This document shows, in pieces, positions 1-5,643 of a stretch of DNA of 5,807 nucleotides. The position numbers were made by a program, and so were the translations under genes. Location of the stretch: contig JAAYUT010000072.1 of NCBI GenBank assembly GCA_012517485.1, positions 1 through 5,807 of the forward strand, in the 5' to 3' direction. This stretch comes from Candidatus Atribacter fermentans. Its GTDB lineage: Bacteria; Atribacterota; Atribacteria; Atribacterales; Atribacteraceae. The notes below the pieces were generated by a model, which did not search any database, had not been told where the DNA came from, and was given only the letters and a program-made list of their open reading frames with translations. How positions within the stretch are numbered: the first letter of the stretch is position 1; each line of letters opens with the position of its first letter.

Positions 1-244
1 GATGGTAAAAGCTGCTCGGGTCGAGCTGGTTGGTTATGAAAAAACTGGTGGTGGTTACGTCACAGCCATCATTCGTGGTGACGTGGCTGCTGTTCGCGCT
101 GCCCTTGATGCTGGTCAATCGGCTTCTGAAAAAGTTGGTGAAGTGATTTCTGTTCATATTATTCCTCGACCGCATGCCAATGTTGATGAAGTTCTTCCTT
201 TAGGAAGAGGTCAGGCGAAGAGTTCTTCAAAAGTTGTTTTCTGA
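1..244 (+). CDS. BMC-H hexameric microcompartment shell protein (PduA/CcmK family), 3' part only
   Basis: This is the C-terminal 80 residues of a single-domain BMC shell protein, the type that forms the flat hexagonal tiles of a microcompartment. The gene enters from the left edge; the ATG at 2-4 is an internal methionine, because family members have about 20 more residues before the MVKAA helix. Visible family marks are MVKAARVELVGYEKTGGG, then YVTAIIRGDVAAVRAALDAG, then the strand VHIIPRPH, then a tail ending SSSKVVF. The pore loop reads K-T-G-G-G, where PduA has K-I-G-S-G, so the central pore would be lined by glycine backbone rather than a serine side chain. The first 180 bases are about 49% G+C by hand count, richer than the next gene. 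It sits 11 bases before a BMC-P gene. The family is certain; the transported metabolite cannot be read from sequence. Confidence 0.95.
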   Translation, partial: MVKAARVELVGYEKTGGGYVTAIIRGDVAAVRAALDAGQSASEKVGEVISVHIIPRPHANVDEVLPLGRGQAKSSSKVVF

Positions 245-255
245 AAGGCTGAAAA

Positions 256-561
256 ATGATATTAGCAAAAGTAATTGGAAATGTTGTTTCCACAAGAAAA
301 GAGCCCAAGATTGAAGGCATAAAATTCTTGCTTTTAGAGAAGATTAATCCGACAACATTACAAGGCAATGGAGATTACGTAGTTGCTATGGATAGTGTTG
401 GAGCTGGAATTGGAGAAGTTGTTTTCTATGTTGCTGGCAGTAGTTCCCGGATGACAGCAATAACCGAAGGGAAACCGAGTGATGCAACTATTGTAGCAAT
501 AGTAGATGCCATTGAAATAAGAGGGTCTTATGTCTATCAAAAAGATCAGAATAAAGAATAA
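256..561 (+). CDS. BMC-P pentameric shell vertex protein 1 (EutN/CcmL family)
   Basis: This 101-residue protein is of the EutN/CcmL family, whose pentamers cap the vertices of the polyhedral shell. Family marks in order are the first strand MILAKVIGNVVSTRK (1-15), the GIKFLLLEKI strand (21-30), the DSVGAGIGE loop (46-54), GSSSR (61-65) and the closing strand IVAIVD (79-84), followed by a charged tail to residue 101. The length is near the usual 85-100. The ATG at 256 has AAGG at 245-248, 7 bases upstream. It is the first of two adjacent BMC-P genes and lies 11 bases after the BMC-H gene. Its first 32 bases match those of the fourth BMC-P gene (from 5359) at 28 positions, suggesting a closer link to that distant copy than to its neighbour at this end. 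The family is certain; which vertex or role each paralog serves is unknown. Confidence 0.95.
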   Translation: MILAKVIGNVVSTRKEPKIEGIKFLLLEKINPTTLQGNGDYVVAMDSVGAGIGEVVFYVAGSSSRMTAITEGKPSDATIVAIVDAIEIRGSYVYQKDQNKE

Positions 562-573
562 AAAGAGGAAAAA

Positions 574-867
574 ATGAATTTCGGAAGAGTTCTTGGAACG
601 GTAGTAAGTACCCAAAAAAATGATGGGATACAAGGGAAAAGATACCTTTTAGTCCAATCCTGCCAGCCAAATGGTGATTTACTCAATGAGTTCCATGTTG
701 CCATTGATTTGGTTGGTTCTGGGCATGATGAAATGGTGCTTTTATCACAAGGAAGTTCGGCTCGTCAAACTCAGGACACCTATCAAAAAGCGGTTGATTG
801 CGTGATTATAGGAATTGTTGATTTAGTCGAGAAGTATAATCAATTTTTATATCGGAAAAATATATAA
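574..867 (+). CDS. BMC-P pentameric shell vertex protein 2 (EutN/CcmL family)
   Basis: This 97-residue protein is a second EutN/CcmL-family vertex protein. It shows the first strand MNFGRVLGTVVSTQK (1-15), the GKRYLLVQ strand (21-28), the loop DLVGSGHDE (45-53), GSSAR (60-64) and the closing strand IIGIVD (78-83). The loop carries HDE where most members have GDx or GEx. A start at ATG 574 is supported by AGAGG at 564-568. It lies 12 bases after vertex protein 1 and 2 bases before the PduS-type gene, so the three are probably on one transcript. Sequence between the two neighbours is only family-level alike (shared VVST, GSS(A/S)R), so this is an old duplication, not a recent one. The family call is certain; a specific role is not known. 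Confidence 0.95.
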   Translation: MNFGRVLGTVVSTQKNDGIQGKRYLLVQSCQPNGDLLNEFHVAIDLVGSGHDEMVLLSQGSSARQTQDTYQKAVDCVIIGIVDLVEKYNQFLYRKNI

Positions 868-869
868 AA

Positions 870-2207
870 GTGGATGATAAGATAATGGATTTGATTGAAA
901 CCATTAAGCAGATGGGAGTGGTTGGAGCAGGAGGAGCGGGTTTCCCAACTCATGTCAAACTTGGAAATCAAGTAGAAATAGTCATTGCCAATGGCACCGA
1001 GTGCGAGCCCCTTTTATTTAATGATAAATATATATTAAATCAACATGGAAATGATGTTCTTCAAGGTTTAAAAATTGTTATGCAAGTTACAGGTGCAAAA
1101 AAAGGGATCATCGCCTTAAAAAAAAAGCAAGCTCAGATAGTTGAGCGAGTTAAATCTCTTCTTGCTGACCAAGAAAACATATCCCTTGCTTTGCTCGATG
1201 ATTTTTACCCAGCCGGTGATGAACAAATTTTAGTTTATATAGTAACTGGTAGAGTGATTGACCAAGGTCAACTTCCGATGACGGTTGGATGTTTAGTGAG
1301 TAATGTTGAGACGCTTAGGAATATTCATTTCGCTATGATGGGAAAACCGGTTACGCGTCGCACTATAACTTGTATTGGTGAAGTGAGGGACCCTTCAGTA
1401 GTTATAGCACGCATTGGAACTTCAATGGAGGATGTGATTTCTGAATGCGGTGGAGTATTAGTTGAAAATCCAGTGGTCATCGTGGGAGGACCAATGATGG
1501 GATATATTGAAAAAGACCTAAATTCTCCTATCACCAAAACCATGACCGGATTAATTGTGCTTCCCGAGGATCATTTTTTAGTTCGTAAAAAAAGTATGCC
1601 AATGTCTTGGGTTGTCAGACAAAGCAAAGCTGCTTGTTGTCAGTGTACTTATTGCACGGAATTGTGTCCAAGGTATCTTTTAGGGCATGAATTATACCCT
1701 CACAAAATTATGAGGAATATCAATTTGGATATAAATATTCCACCAGAAGTGATAGAGAATGCTTTTTTGTGTAGTGAATGTGGTTTATGTGAAGTTTTTG
1801 CTTGTCCCATGGAACTTTCACCACGAATGGTTAACCATGCCATTAAAATTAATTTATTAGAAATGAACTATCGTCCACAATTAATCTTGAAAAAAAAGCA
1901 AAGTCGAGTAAATGACCTTATTAATAGAAAAATCCCCGTTTCAAGGATTAAAGAGAGACTCCATATCCGACAATACGATCGCAAGGAAATCAAAACCGGT
2001 TTAGAGACAAATCCGAAACAAGTCGAAATTTTACTAAAGCAACATACAGGTGATACCTCAATACCAGTTGTCCGTGAAGGAGACCTGGTTGAAGAAGGTA
2101 GTCTTATCGGTGAAATTCCTTCTGGTAAACTTGGGGCTAGGGTCCATGCCAGTATTGCTGGTCGAGTAACCTTAGTTAATAATGAGAGAGTTATTATAAA
2201 AAGATAG
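870..2207 (+). CDS. pduS: PduS-type microcompartment flavin/iron-sulfur electron-transfer protein (RnfC-related)
   Basis: This 445-residue protein resembles PduS, about 450 residues, a RnfC relative that carries FMN and two [4Fe-4S] clusters and is thought to move electrons between BMC enzymes and the cytosol. Marks in order: the glycine-rich motif GAGGAGFPTHVK (19-30) and NGTECEPLL (41-49), belonging to the nucleotide/flavin domain; YPAGDEQ (113-119); a first ferredoxin motif C256-x2-C259-x2-C262-x3-C266-P; a second, C301-x2-C304-x2-C307-x4-C312-P; and a C-terminal sandwich domain from about 400 (VREGDLVEEGSLIGEIPSG). The cysteine spacing is that of PduS. No transmembrane segment is evident. 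The GTG at 870 is 2 bases after the previous stop and lacks a strong Shine-Dalgarno; an in-frame ATG at 885 is a credible alternative, removing five residues. The gene next to it encodes a PduT-type shell protein, its expected partner. The family is firm; the actual electron donor and acceptor are inferred. Confidence 0.93.
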   Translation: MDDKIMDLIETIKQMGVVGAGGAGFPTHVKLGNQVEIVIANGTECEPLLFNDKYILNQHGNDVLQGLKIVMQVTGAKKGIIALKKKQAQIVERVKSLLADQENISLALLDDFYPAGDEQILVYIVTGRVIDQGQLPMTVGCLVSNVETLRNIHFAMMGKPVTRRTITCIGEVRDPSVVIARIGTSMEDVISECGGVLVENPVVIVGGPMMGYIEKDLNSPITKTMTGLIVLPEDHFLVRKKSMPMSWVVRQSKAACCQCTYCTELCPRYLLGHELYPHKIMRNINLDINIPPEVIENAFLCSECGLCEVFACPMELSPRMVNHAIKINLLEMNYRPQLILKKKQSRVNDLINRKIPVSRIKERLHIRQYDRKEIKTGLETNPKQVEILLKQHTGDTSIPVVREGDLVEEGSLIGEIPSGKLGARVHASIAGRVTLVNNERVIIKR

Positions 2208-2222
2208 AGGGTAGTCAATATT

Positions 2223-2777
2223 ATGGGAATTATTGTTTTAGGAGTTTTGGAGCTCAATAGTATTGCTGTTGGATTGCAGGCATTGGATGGTATGGTAAAA
2301 GCTGCGCCGATCCAAATTGTCGATGCAAAAACCATTTGTCCAGGTAAGTTTATTGTCATTGTGAGTGGAGAAGTTGCCGCTGTTGATGCAGCTCTAACTC
2401 AAGGAAAAGAGATAGGAGGAGGATATGTTGTTGACGAGCTTTTTATTCCAAATCTCCATTCCCAAGTAATACCAGCTATAACCGGTACGGTTGAATGTGA
2501 AATCTGGGACGCAGTTGCTATTATTGAATCTTTTTCTGTAGTAGCCAGCATTAGCGCTGCTGATATAGCAGCTAAAACAGCGAATATATTAGTGAGTGAA
2601 GTGCGTTTAGCAACCGGGATGGGTGGTAAGTCTTATATAAAAATAATTGGTGATATTTATGAAGTTGAAGCGGCGGTTCGCGCAGCAGTAGAAATAATTA
2701 GCGGGAAAGGACTTCTTTGTAAAGAAGTAATCATTCCTCATCCACATCCCGATATACGTAATTATTTTATTTTTTAA
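2223..2777 (+). CDS. pduT: PduT-type trimeric shell protein (tandem BMC domains, candidate Fe-S pore)
   Basis: This 184-residue protein holds two BMC domains in tandem (about 1-90 and 95-184), the BMC-T form that makes pseudohexameric trimers. It is close to PduT in length and in the motif KTICPGKF (36-43). In PduT the equivalent cysteine from each of three chains binds one [4Fe-4S] cluster at the trimer centre; here it is C39. The second domain shows AVAIIESFSVVASISAAD (97-114), GMGGK (132-136) and VIIPHPHP (169-176). A further cysteine, C166, lies near the end. The start ATG 2223 follows AGAGG at 2206-2210, with a somewhat long 12-base spacer. The gene directly follows the PduS gene, and PduS and PduT are known to associate, so a through-shell electron path is the likely role. 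The fold and PduT type are clear; cluster binding is inferred from the conserved cysteine. Confidence 0.93.
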   Translation: MGIIVLGVLELNSIAVGLQALDGMVKAAPIQIVDAKTICPGKFIVIVSGEVAAVDAALTQGKEIGGGYVVDELFIPNLHSQVIPAITGTVECEIWDAVAIIESFSVVASISAADIAAKTANILVSEVRLATGMGGKSYIKIIGDIYEVEAAVRAAVEIISGKGLLCKEVIIPHPHPDIRNYFIF

Positions 2778-2781
2778 TCTT

Positions 2782-2788
2782 AAGGTGG
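2782..2788 (+). promoter_or_regulatory. Shine-Dalgarno site that fixes the TTG start of tpiA
   Basis: AAGGTGG lies 7 bases before the TTG at 2796. An in-frame TAG at 2790-2792 blocks any longer reading frame. The next in-frame ATG codons fall at residues 12 and 14, after the catalytic lysine 11. Together these leave the TTG (or, less likely, the ATT just before it) as the start. Confidence 0.85.
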
Positions 2789-2795
2789 TTAGATT

Positions 2796-3575
2796 TTGCG
2801 TAAATTATTTATTGCAGCCAATTGGAAAATGAATATGTATCATCAAGGTGCGGTCGAACTCATAAGAGGAATAATTGAGCGGACCAGGTTATTGAACTCT
2901 ATAGATATTATGGTTGCTCCACCTTTTACTTTATTGGAAACGATAAAAAGTGAGATACAAAATACTCATATTCAGCTTGGTTCTCAGGATGTCTTTTTTG
3001 AAGAATCCGGTGCTTATACTGGAGAAATATCTCCTGGAATGCTCTTAGACGTTGGTTGTACACATGTCATTATTGGTCACTCTGAGAGAAGGCAATATTT
3101 TCACGAAACTGATGAAATTATTAACAAAAAAGCATTGGCTGCTTTAAAAAATCATCTGGTACCTATTTTGTGTGTTGGAGAAACATGGGAAGAAAGGAAA
3201 CAAGGGAAAACCTTTTTGATTCTGAATCGTCAAATTCTTTTTGATCTTCAAGGAATTGATAATGAGAAACTCTCTTCAATAGTTATTGCCTATGAACCAG
3301 TATGGGCGATAGGGACTGGGAAAAGTGCTACCAAAGAACAGATTCAAGAAGCTCATTCATATCTACGAGAAGTCATAAAAGAATTTGCGTCATCTCCTGA
3401 AATAGCATATCAACTTCGAATTTTGTATGGGGGAAGTATGAACCCAAAAAATGCTCAGGAAATTCTTAGCCAAAAAGATGTTGATGGAGGGTTAATAGGG
3501 GGAGCAAGTTTAAATATTGATAGTTTCAGTTCCCTCGTTCAAATAGCAGAAAATGTGCAAAAAATGAAGGAATAG
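2796..3575 (+). CDS. tpiA: Triosephosphate isomerase
   Basis: This 259-residue enzyme interconverts glyceraldehyde-3-phosphate and dihydroxyacetone phosphate. It is a full-length TIM barrel with all active-site elements: N9 and K11 in AANWKMN, the catalytic H95 in IIGHSERR (92-99), the catalytic base E167 in AYEPVWAIGTGK (165-176) with mobile loop 6, the phosphate-binding YGGS (211-214), and GGLIGGASL (231-239). It starts with TTG; an in-frame stop 4-6 bases upstream rules out an N-terminal targeting extension. Its C-terminus ends in an ordinary helix, so there is no obvious encapsulation signal. It lies 18 bases after the PduT-type gene and before the aldehyde dehydrogenase gene, inside the shell operon. 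This placement suggests it handles a triose phosphate made by the BMC pathway, for example by a deoxyribose-phosphate aldolase not in this window. The enzyme identity is certain; whether it works inside or outside the shell is unknown. Confidence 0.97.
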   Translation: MRKLFIAANWKMNMYHQGAVELIRGIIERTRLLNSIDIMVAPPFTLLETIKSEIQNTHIQLGSQDVFFEESGAYTGEISPGMLLDVGCTHVIIGHSERRQYFHETDEIINKKALAALKNHLVPILCVGETWEERKQGKTFLILNRQILFDLQGIDNEKLSSIVIAYEPVWAIGTGKSATKEQIQEAHSYLREVIKEFASSPEIAYQLRILYGGSMNPKNAQEILSQKDVDGGLIGGASLNIDSFSSLVQIAENVQKMKE

Positions 3576-3631
3576 CAATAAGTTATTCATAAATTATTTT
3601 AAAAATTAAAAAAATCTATGGGTGGTCATCA
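3576..3631 (+). other. A/T-rich intergenic gap between tpiA and the aldehyde dehydrogenase gene
   Basis: This 56-base gap is the longest in the window. It has about 20% G+C, with 27 consecutive A/T bases at 3589-3615. A small palindrome, AATAA-G-TTATT (3577-3587), is too weak to be a terminator. Several A/T hexamers could pass for a -10 box, but no convincing -35 partner is seen. GGGTGG at 3620-3625 lies 6 bases before the ATG at 3632 and probably serves as its ribosome site. The gap could hold an internal promoter or an mRNA cleavage site; neither is proven. Confidence 0.4.
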
Positions 3632-3691
3632 ATGGATATTAGTGAAACTGAAGTTAAGGTGATCGTTGAAAAAATCCTGAAACAAATACAA
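3632..3691 (+). other. Encapsulation peptide of the aldehyde dehydrogenase (residues 1-20)
   Basis: Hydrophobic residues at V8, V10, I11, V12, I15, L16 and I19 alternate with charged or polar ones (E5, E7, K9, E13, K14, K17), giving one greasy face on a short helix. This matches the N-terminal targeting helices of PduP and other BMC cargo, which bind the inner shell face. A polar linker separates it from the enzyme core. The assignment is by pattern and position. Confidence 0.8.
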
Positions 3692-5062
3692 AACAACCAG
3701 GAAGTTGTTCAACAGGAGCTCATTGTTCAACAGGAAAACAAAGGATTATTTTCTTCTATTGAATTGGCTATAGATGCTGCAGAAAAAGCTTTTTATCAAT
3801 TAAATCAACTCACTCTTGACCATCGTAAAGAGATGATTCGACGGATAAGAAAGATAATAATTTCCAATCAAGAGTATTTGTCGAAATTAGCGGTTGAAGA
3901 AACTGGATTTGGACGGGTGGAAGATAAAATTGAAAAACACAAATTGGTTGCTCTTAAAACTCCTGGGGTTGAAGACCTGGAGCCGATTGCCTATACTGAT
4001 GACCACGGAATGACTTTGGTGGAAAGAGCTCCTTATGGAGTAATTGGAGCAATTATCCCTTCAACGAACCCTACTACTTCAGTTATAAATAACACAATAA
4101 GCATGATTGCTGGTGGAAATACTGTTGTTTTTCACCCTCACCCTAATGCAAAAAGATGTTCTTGCGCCACGGTATCACTTATTAATCAGGCTATTATTGA
4201 TGCTGGTGGTCCAGAAAATGTGATTACAGCTCTTCAAAACCCTACTCTTGAGACTGCACAAACCATGATGAAACATCCCAAGATCCGCTTATTGGTTGTA
4301 ACTGGAGGACCTGGAGTAGTAAAAGTAGCCATGAATAGTGGGAAAAAAGTGATTGCTGCTGGTCCTGGGAATCCCCCATGTGTTGTTGATGAAACTGCCG
4401 ATATTCCGAAAGCCGGTCGTGATATCGTAAGGGGCGCAGGATTTGATAACAACATTATTTGTATTTGTGAAAAGGAAATCCTGGCGGTTTCAAGTATTGC
4501 TGATCAGTTGAAAGAAGAAATGAAGAAAAATGGAGCCTATGAATTAAACAAAAGTCAGATTGACAAAATTACCTCAATCGTCATTGAGAAACCCGGTGGT
4601 CCAGGTCAAGAAGGAATTCCTAATAAAAAATTTGTTGGGAAAAATGCCAGCGTCATCGCGAAACAAATTGGCTTGAATCTTCCTGACGAGATTCGATTAT
4701 TGTTGTGCGAAGTAGAATCTGGTCATCCCTTAGTATGGACTGAGCAACTTATGCCAGTTATGCCATTGGTACGTTTTAATAGTGTGGAGGAAGCAATTCA
4801 ATTTGCGGTTCAATGTGAACATGGTTTTCGTCACACAGCTATTATGCATTCGAAAAACATTGCTAATCTCAGTGCTATGGCTAAATTTATGAATTGTTCA
4901 ATATTTGTTAAGAATGGACCAAGTTATTGTGGTTTGGGATATGAAGGTGCTGGTTTTACTTCATTTACTATTGCCAGTCCAACTGGGGAGGGTCTCACCC
5001 GAGCGAGAACTTTTACTCGAGAACGCCGGTGCACTTTAGTCGATTATTTCCGAATTGTTTAA
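3632..5062 (+). CDS. CoA-acylating aldehyde dehydrogenase of BMC (PduP/EutE family)
   Basis: This 476-residue enzyme oxidises an aldehyde to acyl-CoA with NAD+ and CoA, the signature enzyme of catabolic microcompartments. The N-terminus, SETEVKVIVEKILKQIQ (4-20), forms an amphipathic helix of the encapsulation-peptide type, then a Gln/Glu-rich linker (21-37) joins it to the catalytic domain. Core motifs are ERAPYGVIGAIIPSTNP (131-147), TGGPGVV (224-230), AAGPGNPP (242-249), the catalytic cysteine C277 in FDNNIICICEKE (271-282), and HPLVWTEQLMPVMPLVR (365-381). Relatives usually have L-P before the catalytic cysteine; here it is I-I, with a second cysteine two residues later. ATG 3632 follows GGGTGG. 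The gene lies between tpiA and two BMC-P genes. Acetaldehyde is the likeliest substrate if the pathway uses deoxyribose phosphate, but propionaldehyde or another short aldehyde cannot be excluded, so no gene symbol is given. Confidence 0.94.
   Translation: MDISETEVKVIVEKILKQIQNNQEVVQQELIVQQENKGLFSSIELAIDAAEKAFYQLNQLTLDHRKEMIRRIRKIIISNQEYLSKLAVEETGFGRVEDKIEKHKLVALKTPGVEDLEPIAYTDDHGMTLVERAPYGVIGAIIPSTNPTTSVINNTISMIAGGNTVVFHPHPNAKRCSCATVSLINQAIIDAGGPENVITALQNPTLETAQTMMKHPKIRLLVVTGGPGVVKVAMNSGKKVIAAGPGNPPCVVDETADIPKAGRDIVRGAGFDNNIICICEKEILAVSSIADQLKEEMKKNGAYELNKSQIDKITSIVIEKPGGPGQEGIPNKKFVGKNASVIAKQIGLNLPDEIRLLLCEVESGHPLVWTEQLMPVMPLVRFNSVEEAIQFAVQCEHGFRHTAIMHSKNIANLSAMAKFMNCSIFVKNGPSYCGLGYEGAGFTSFTIASPTGEGLTRARTFTRERRCTLVDYFRIV
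3705..3735 (+). repeat. Short tandem duplication in the aldehyde dehydrogenase linker
   Basis: The 13-base word TTGTTCAACAGGA occurs at 3705-3717 and exactly again at 3723-3735, an 18-base period that keeps the reading frame. It encodes VVQQEL followed by IVQQEN (residues 25-36) in the linker between the targeting helix and the catalytic core. This looks like a small in-frame duplication that lengthened the linker. Confidence 0.8.
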
Positions 5063-5083
5063 ACAGAAGCCAGAGGGAGTAAG

Positions 5084-5362
5084 ATGAAAATAGGGAAAGT
5101 TATTGGAACGGTGGTTTGTAACCAAAAAGTCGATTCATTAGTTGGAATTAAATTGTTATTAATTCAACCTTTGAATGAGAATTTAAAAGAAGAAGGAACT
5201 CCAGTTGTAGCCTGCGATGCTGTTCAAGCGGGTTTAAATGATATTGTTTTTTATGAAGGAGGAAGAGAAGCCGCCTTGGGTTTAACCAATTGGTTTAATC
5301 CCTCCGATTTAACAATTATGGGAATCATTGATTCTTTATATATTAAGGAAGATACAGAATGA
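5084..5362 (+). CDS. BMC-P pentameric shell vertex protein 3 (EutN/CcmL family)
   Basis: This 92-residue vertex protein shows the first strand MKIGKVIGTVVCNQK (1-15), the GIKLLLIQPL strand (21-30), the loop DAVQAGLND (45-53) and the closing strand MGIIDSL (79-85). In place of the usual GSSAR it has GGREAALGLTNW (59-70), so the segment after the loop differs from the other three copies. The first strand, with IGTVV and NQK, is closest to vertex protein 2 (LGTVVSTQK). The start is supported by AGAGG at 5072-5076, 7 bases before ATG 5084. It follows the aldehyde dehydrogenase gene by 21 bases, and its stop overlaps the start of the next gene (ATGA), so the two are likely translated in a coupled way. 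The family is certain; a specialised role for this variant is speculation. Confidence 0.95.
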   Translation: MKIGKVIGTVVCNQKVDSLVGIKLLLIQPLNENLKEEGTPVVACDAVQAGLNDIVFYEGGREAALGLTNWFNPSDLTIMGIIDSLYIKEDTE

Positions 5363-5643
5363 TTTTAGCAAGAGTCATTGGACATGTTGTCTCAACCATG
5401 AAATTAGATGTTTTTAAAGGTCATAAATTATTGTTAGTTAAACCAATTGATATTGAAGAAAAGCCCAAAGGGAAAAGCCTGTTGGTGCTTGATACTGTCC
5501 AAGCTGGAGTGGGAGATATCGTCTTAGTCATGGATGAGGGAAACTCAGCGCGAACCGTTCTCGATAATACGACTGCCCCAATTCGTTCGATTATTGTAGG
5601 TATTGTTGATGAAATAAATACTGTTCAGAGAGGAGAGAAATGA
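5359..5643 (+). CDS. BMC-P pentameric shell vertex protein 4 (EutN/CcmL family)
   Basis: This 94-residue vertex protein shows MILARVIGHVVSTMK (1-15), the GHKLLLVKPI strand (21-30), the loop DTVQAGVGD (45-53), GNSAR (61-65) and VGIVDEI (80-86). Its first strand is nearly that of vertex protein 1, while its VQAG loop matches vertex protein 3. ATG 5359 overlaps the previous stop by four bases and has AAGGA at 5345-5349, 9 bases upstream. Its own stop TGA (5641-5643) shares one base with the rpiB start ATG at 5643. The run of three overlapping or touching genes points to coordinated translation. The family call is certain. Confidence 0.95.
   Translation: MILARVIGHVVSTMKLDVFKGHKLLLVKPIDIEEKPKGKSLLVLDTVQAGVGDIVLVMDEGNSARTVLDNTTAPIRSIIVGIVDEINTVQRGEK
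5631..5635 (+). promoter_or_regulatory. Shine-Dalgarno site for the rpiB start
   Basis: AGGAG at 5631-5635 lies 7 bases before ATG 5643 but only 4 before the in-frame ATG 5640. The spacing favours 5643, which makes a TGATG stop/start junction with the gene before. The choice changes the protein by one methionine only. Confidence 0.65.

Noticed and set aside
2..4. ATG at the left edge as the start of a short BMC-H gene
   Set aside because: BMC-H proteins have an N-terminal strand and helix of about 20 residues before the MVKAA segment, so this methionine is internal and the gene is cut by the window edge.
358..670. Minus-strand open frames opposite the first two BMC-P genes
   Set aside because: The translations are low-complexity, rich in Phe, Ser and Tyr, with no recognisable domain; they mirror the A/T-rich coding strand.
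2292..2305. 14-base word ATGGTAAAAGCTGC shared with bases 2-15 as a dispersed repeat
   Set aside because: Both copies encode the MVKAA segment of BMC domains in homologous proteins, so common ancestry of the domain explains the match.
1868..2359. Long open frame on the minus strand (163 codons)
   Set aside because: It lies opposite the well-supported PduS and PduT genes, its translation shows no family motif, and nothing else in the window reads on that strand.
3577..3587. AATAA-G-TTATT palindrome as a terminator
   Set aside because: The stem is five A/T pairs with a one-base loop and is followed by mixed A/T rather than a clean T-run, so it is too weak to end transcription.
5640..5642. ATG at 5640 as the rpiB start
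   Set aside because: It is only 4 bases from AGGAG, while the ATG at 5643 has 7; the difference is one methionine and not decisive.
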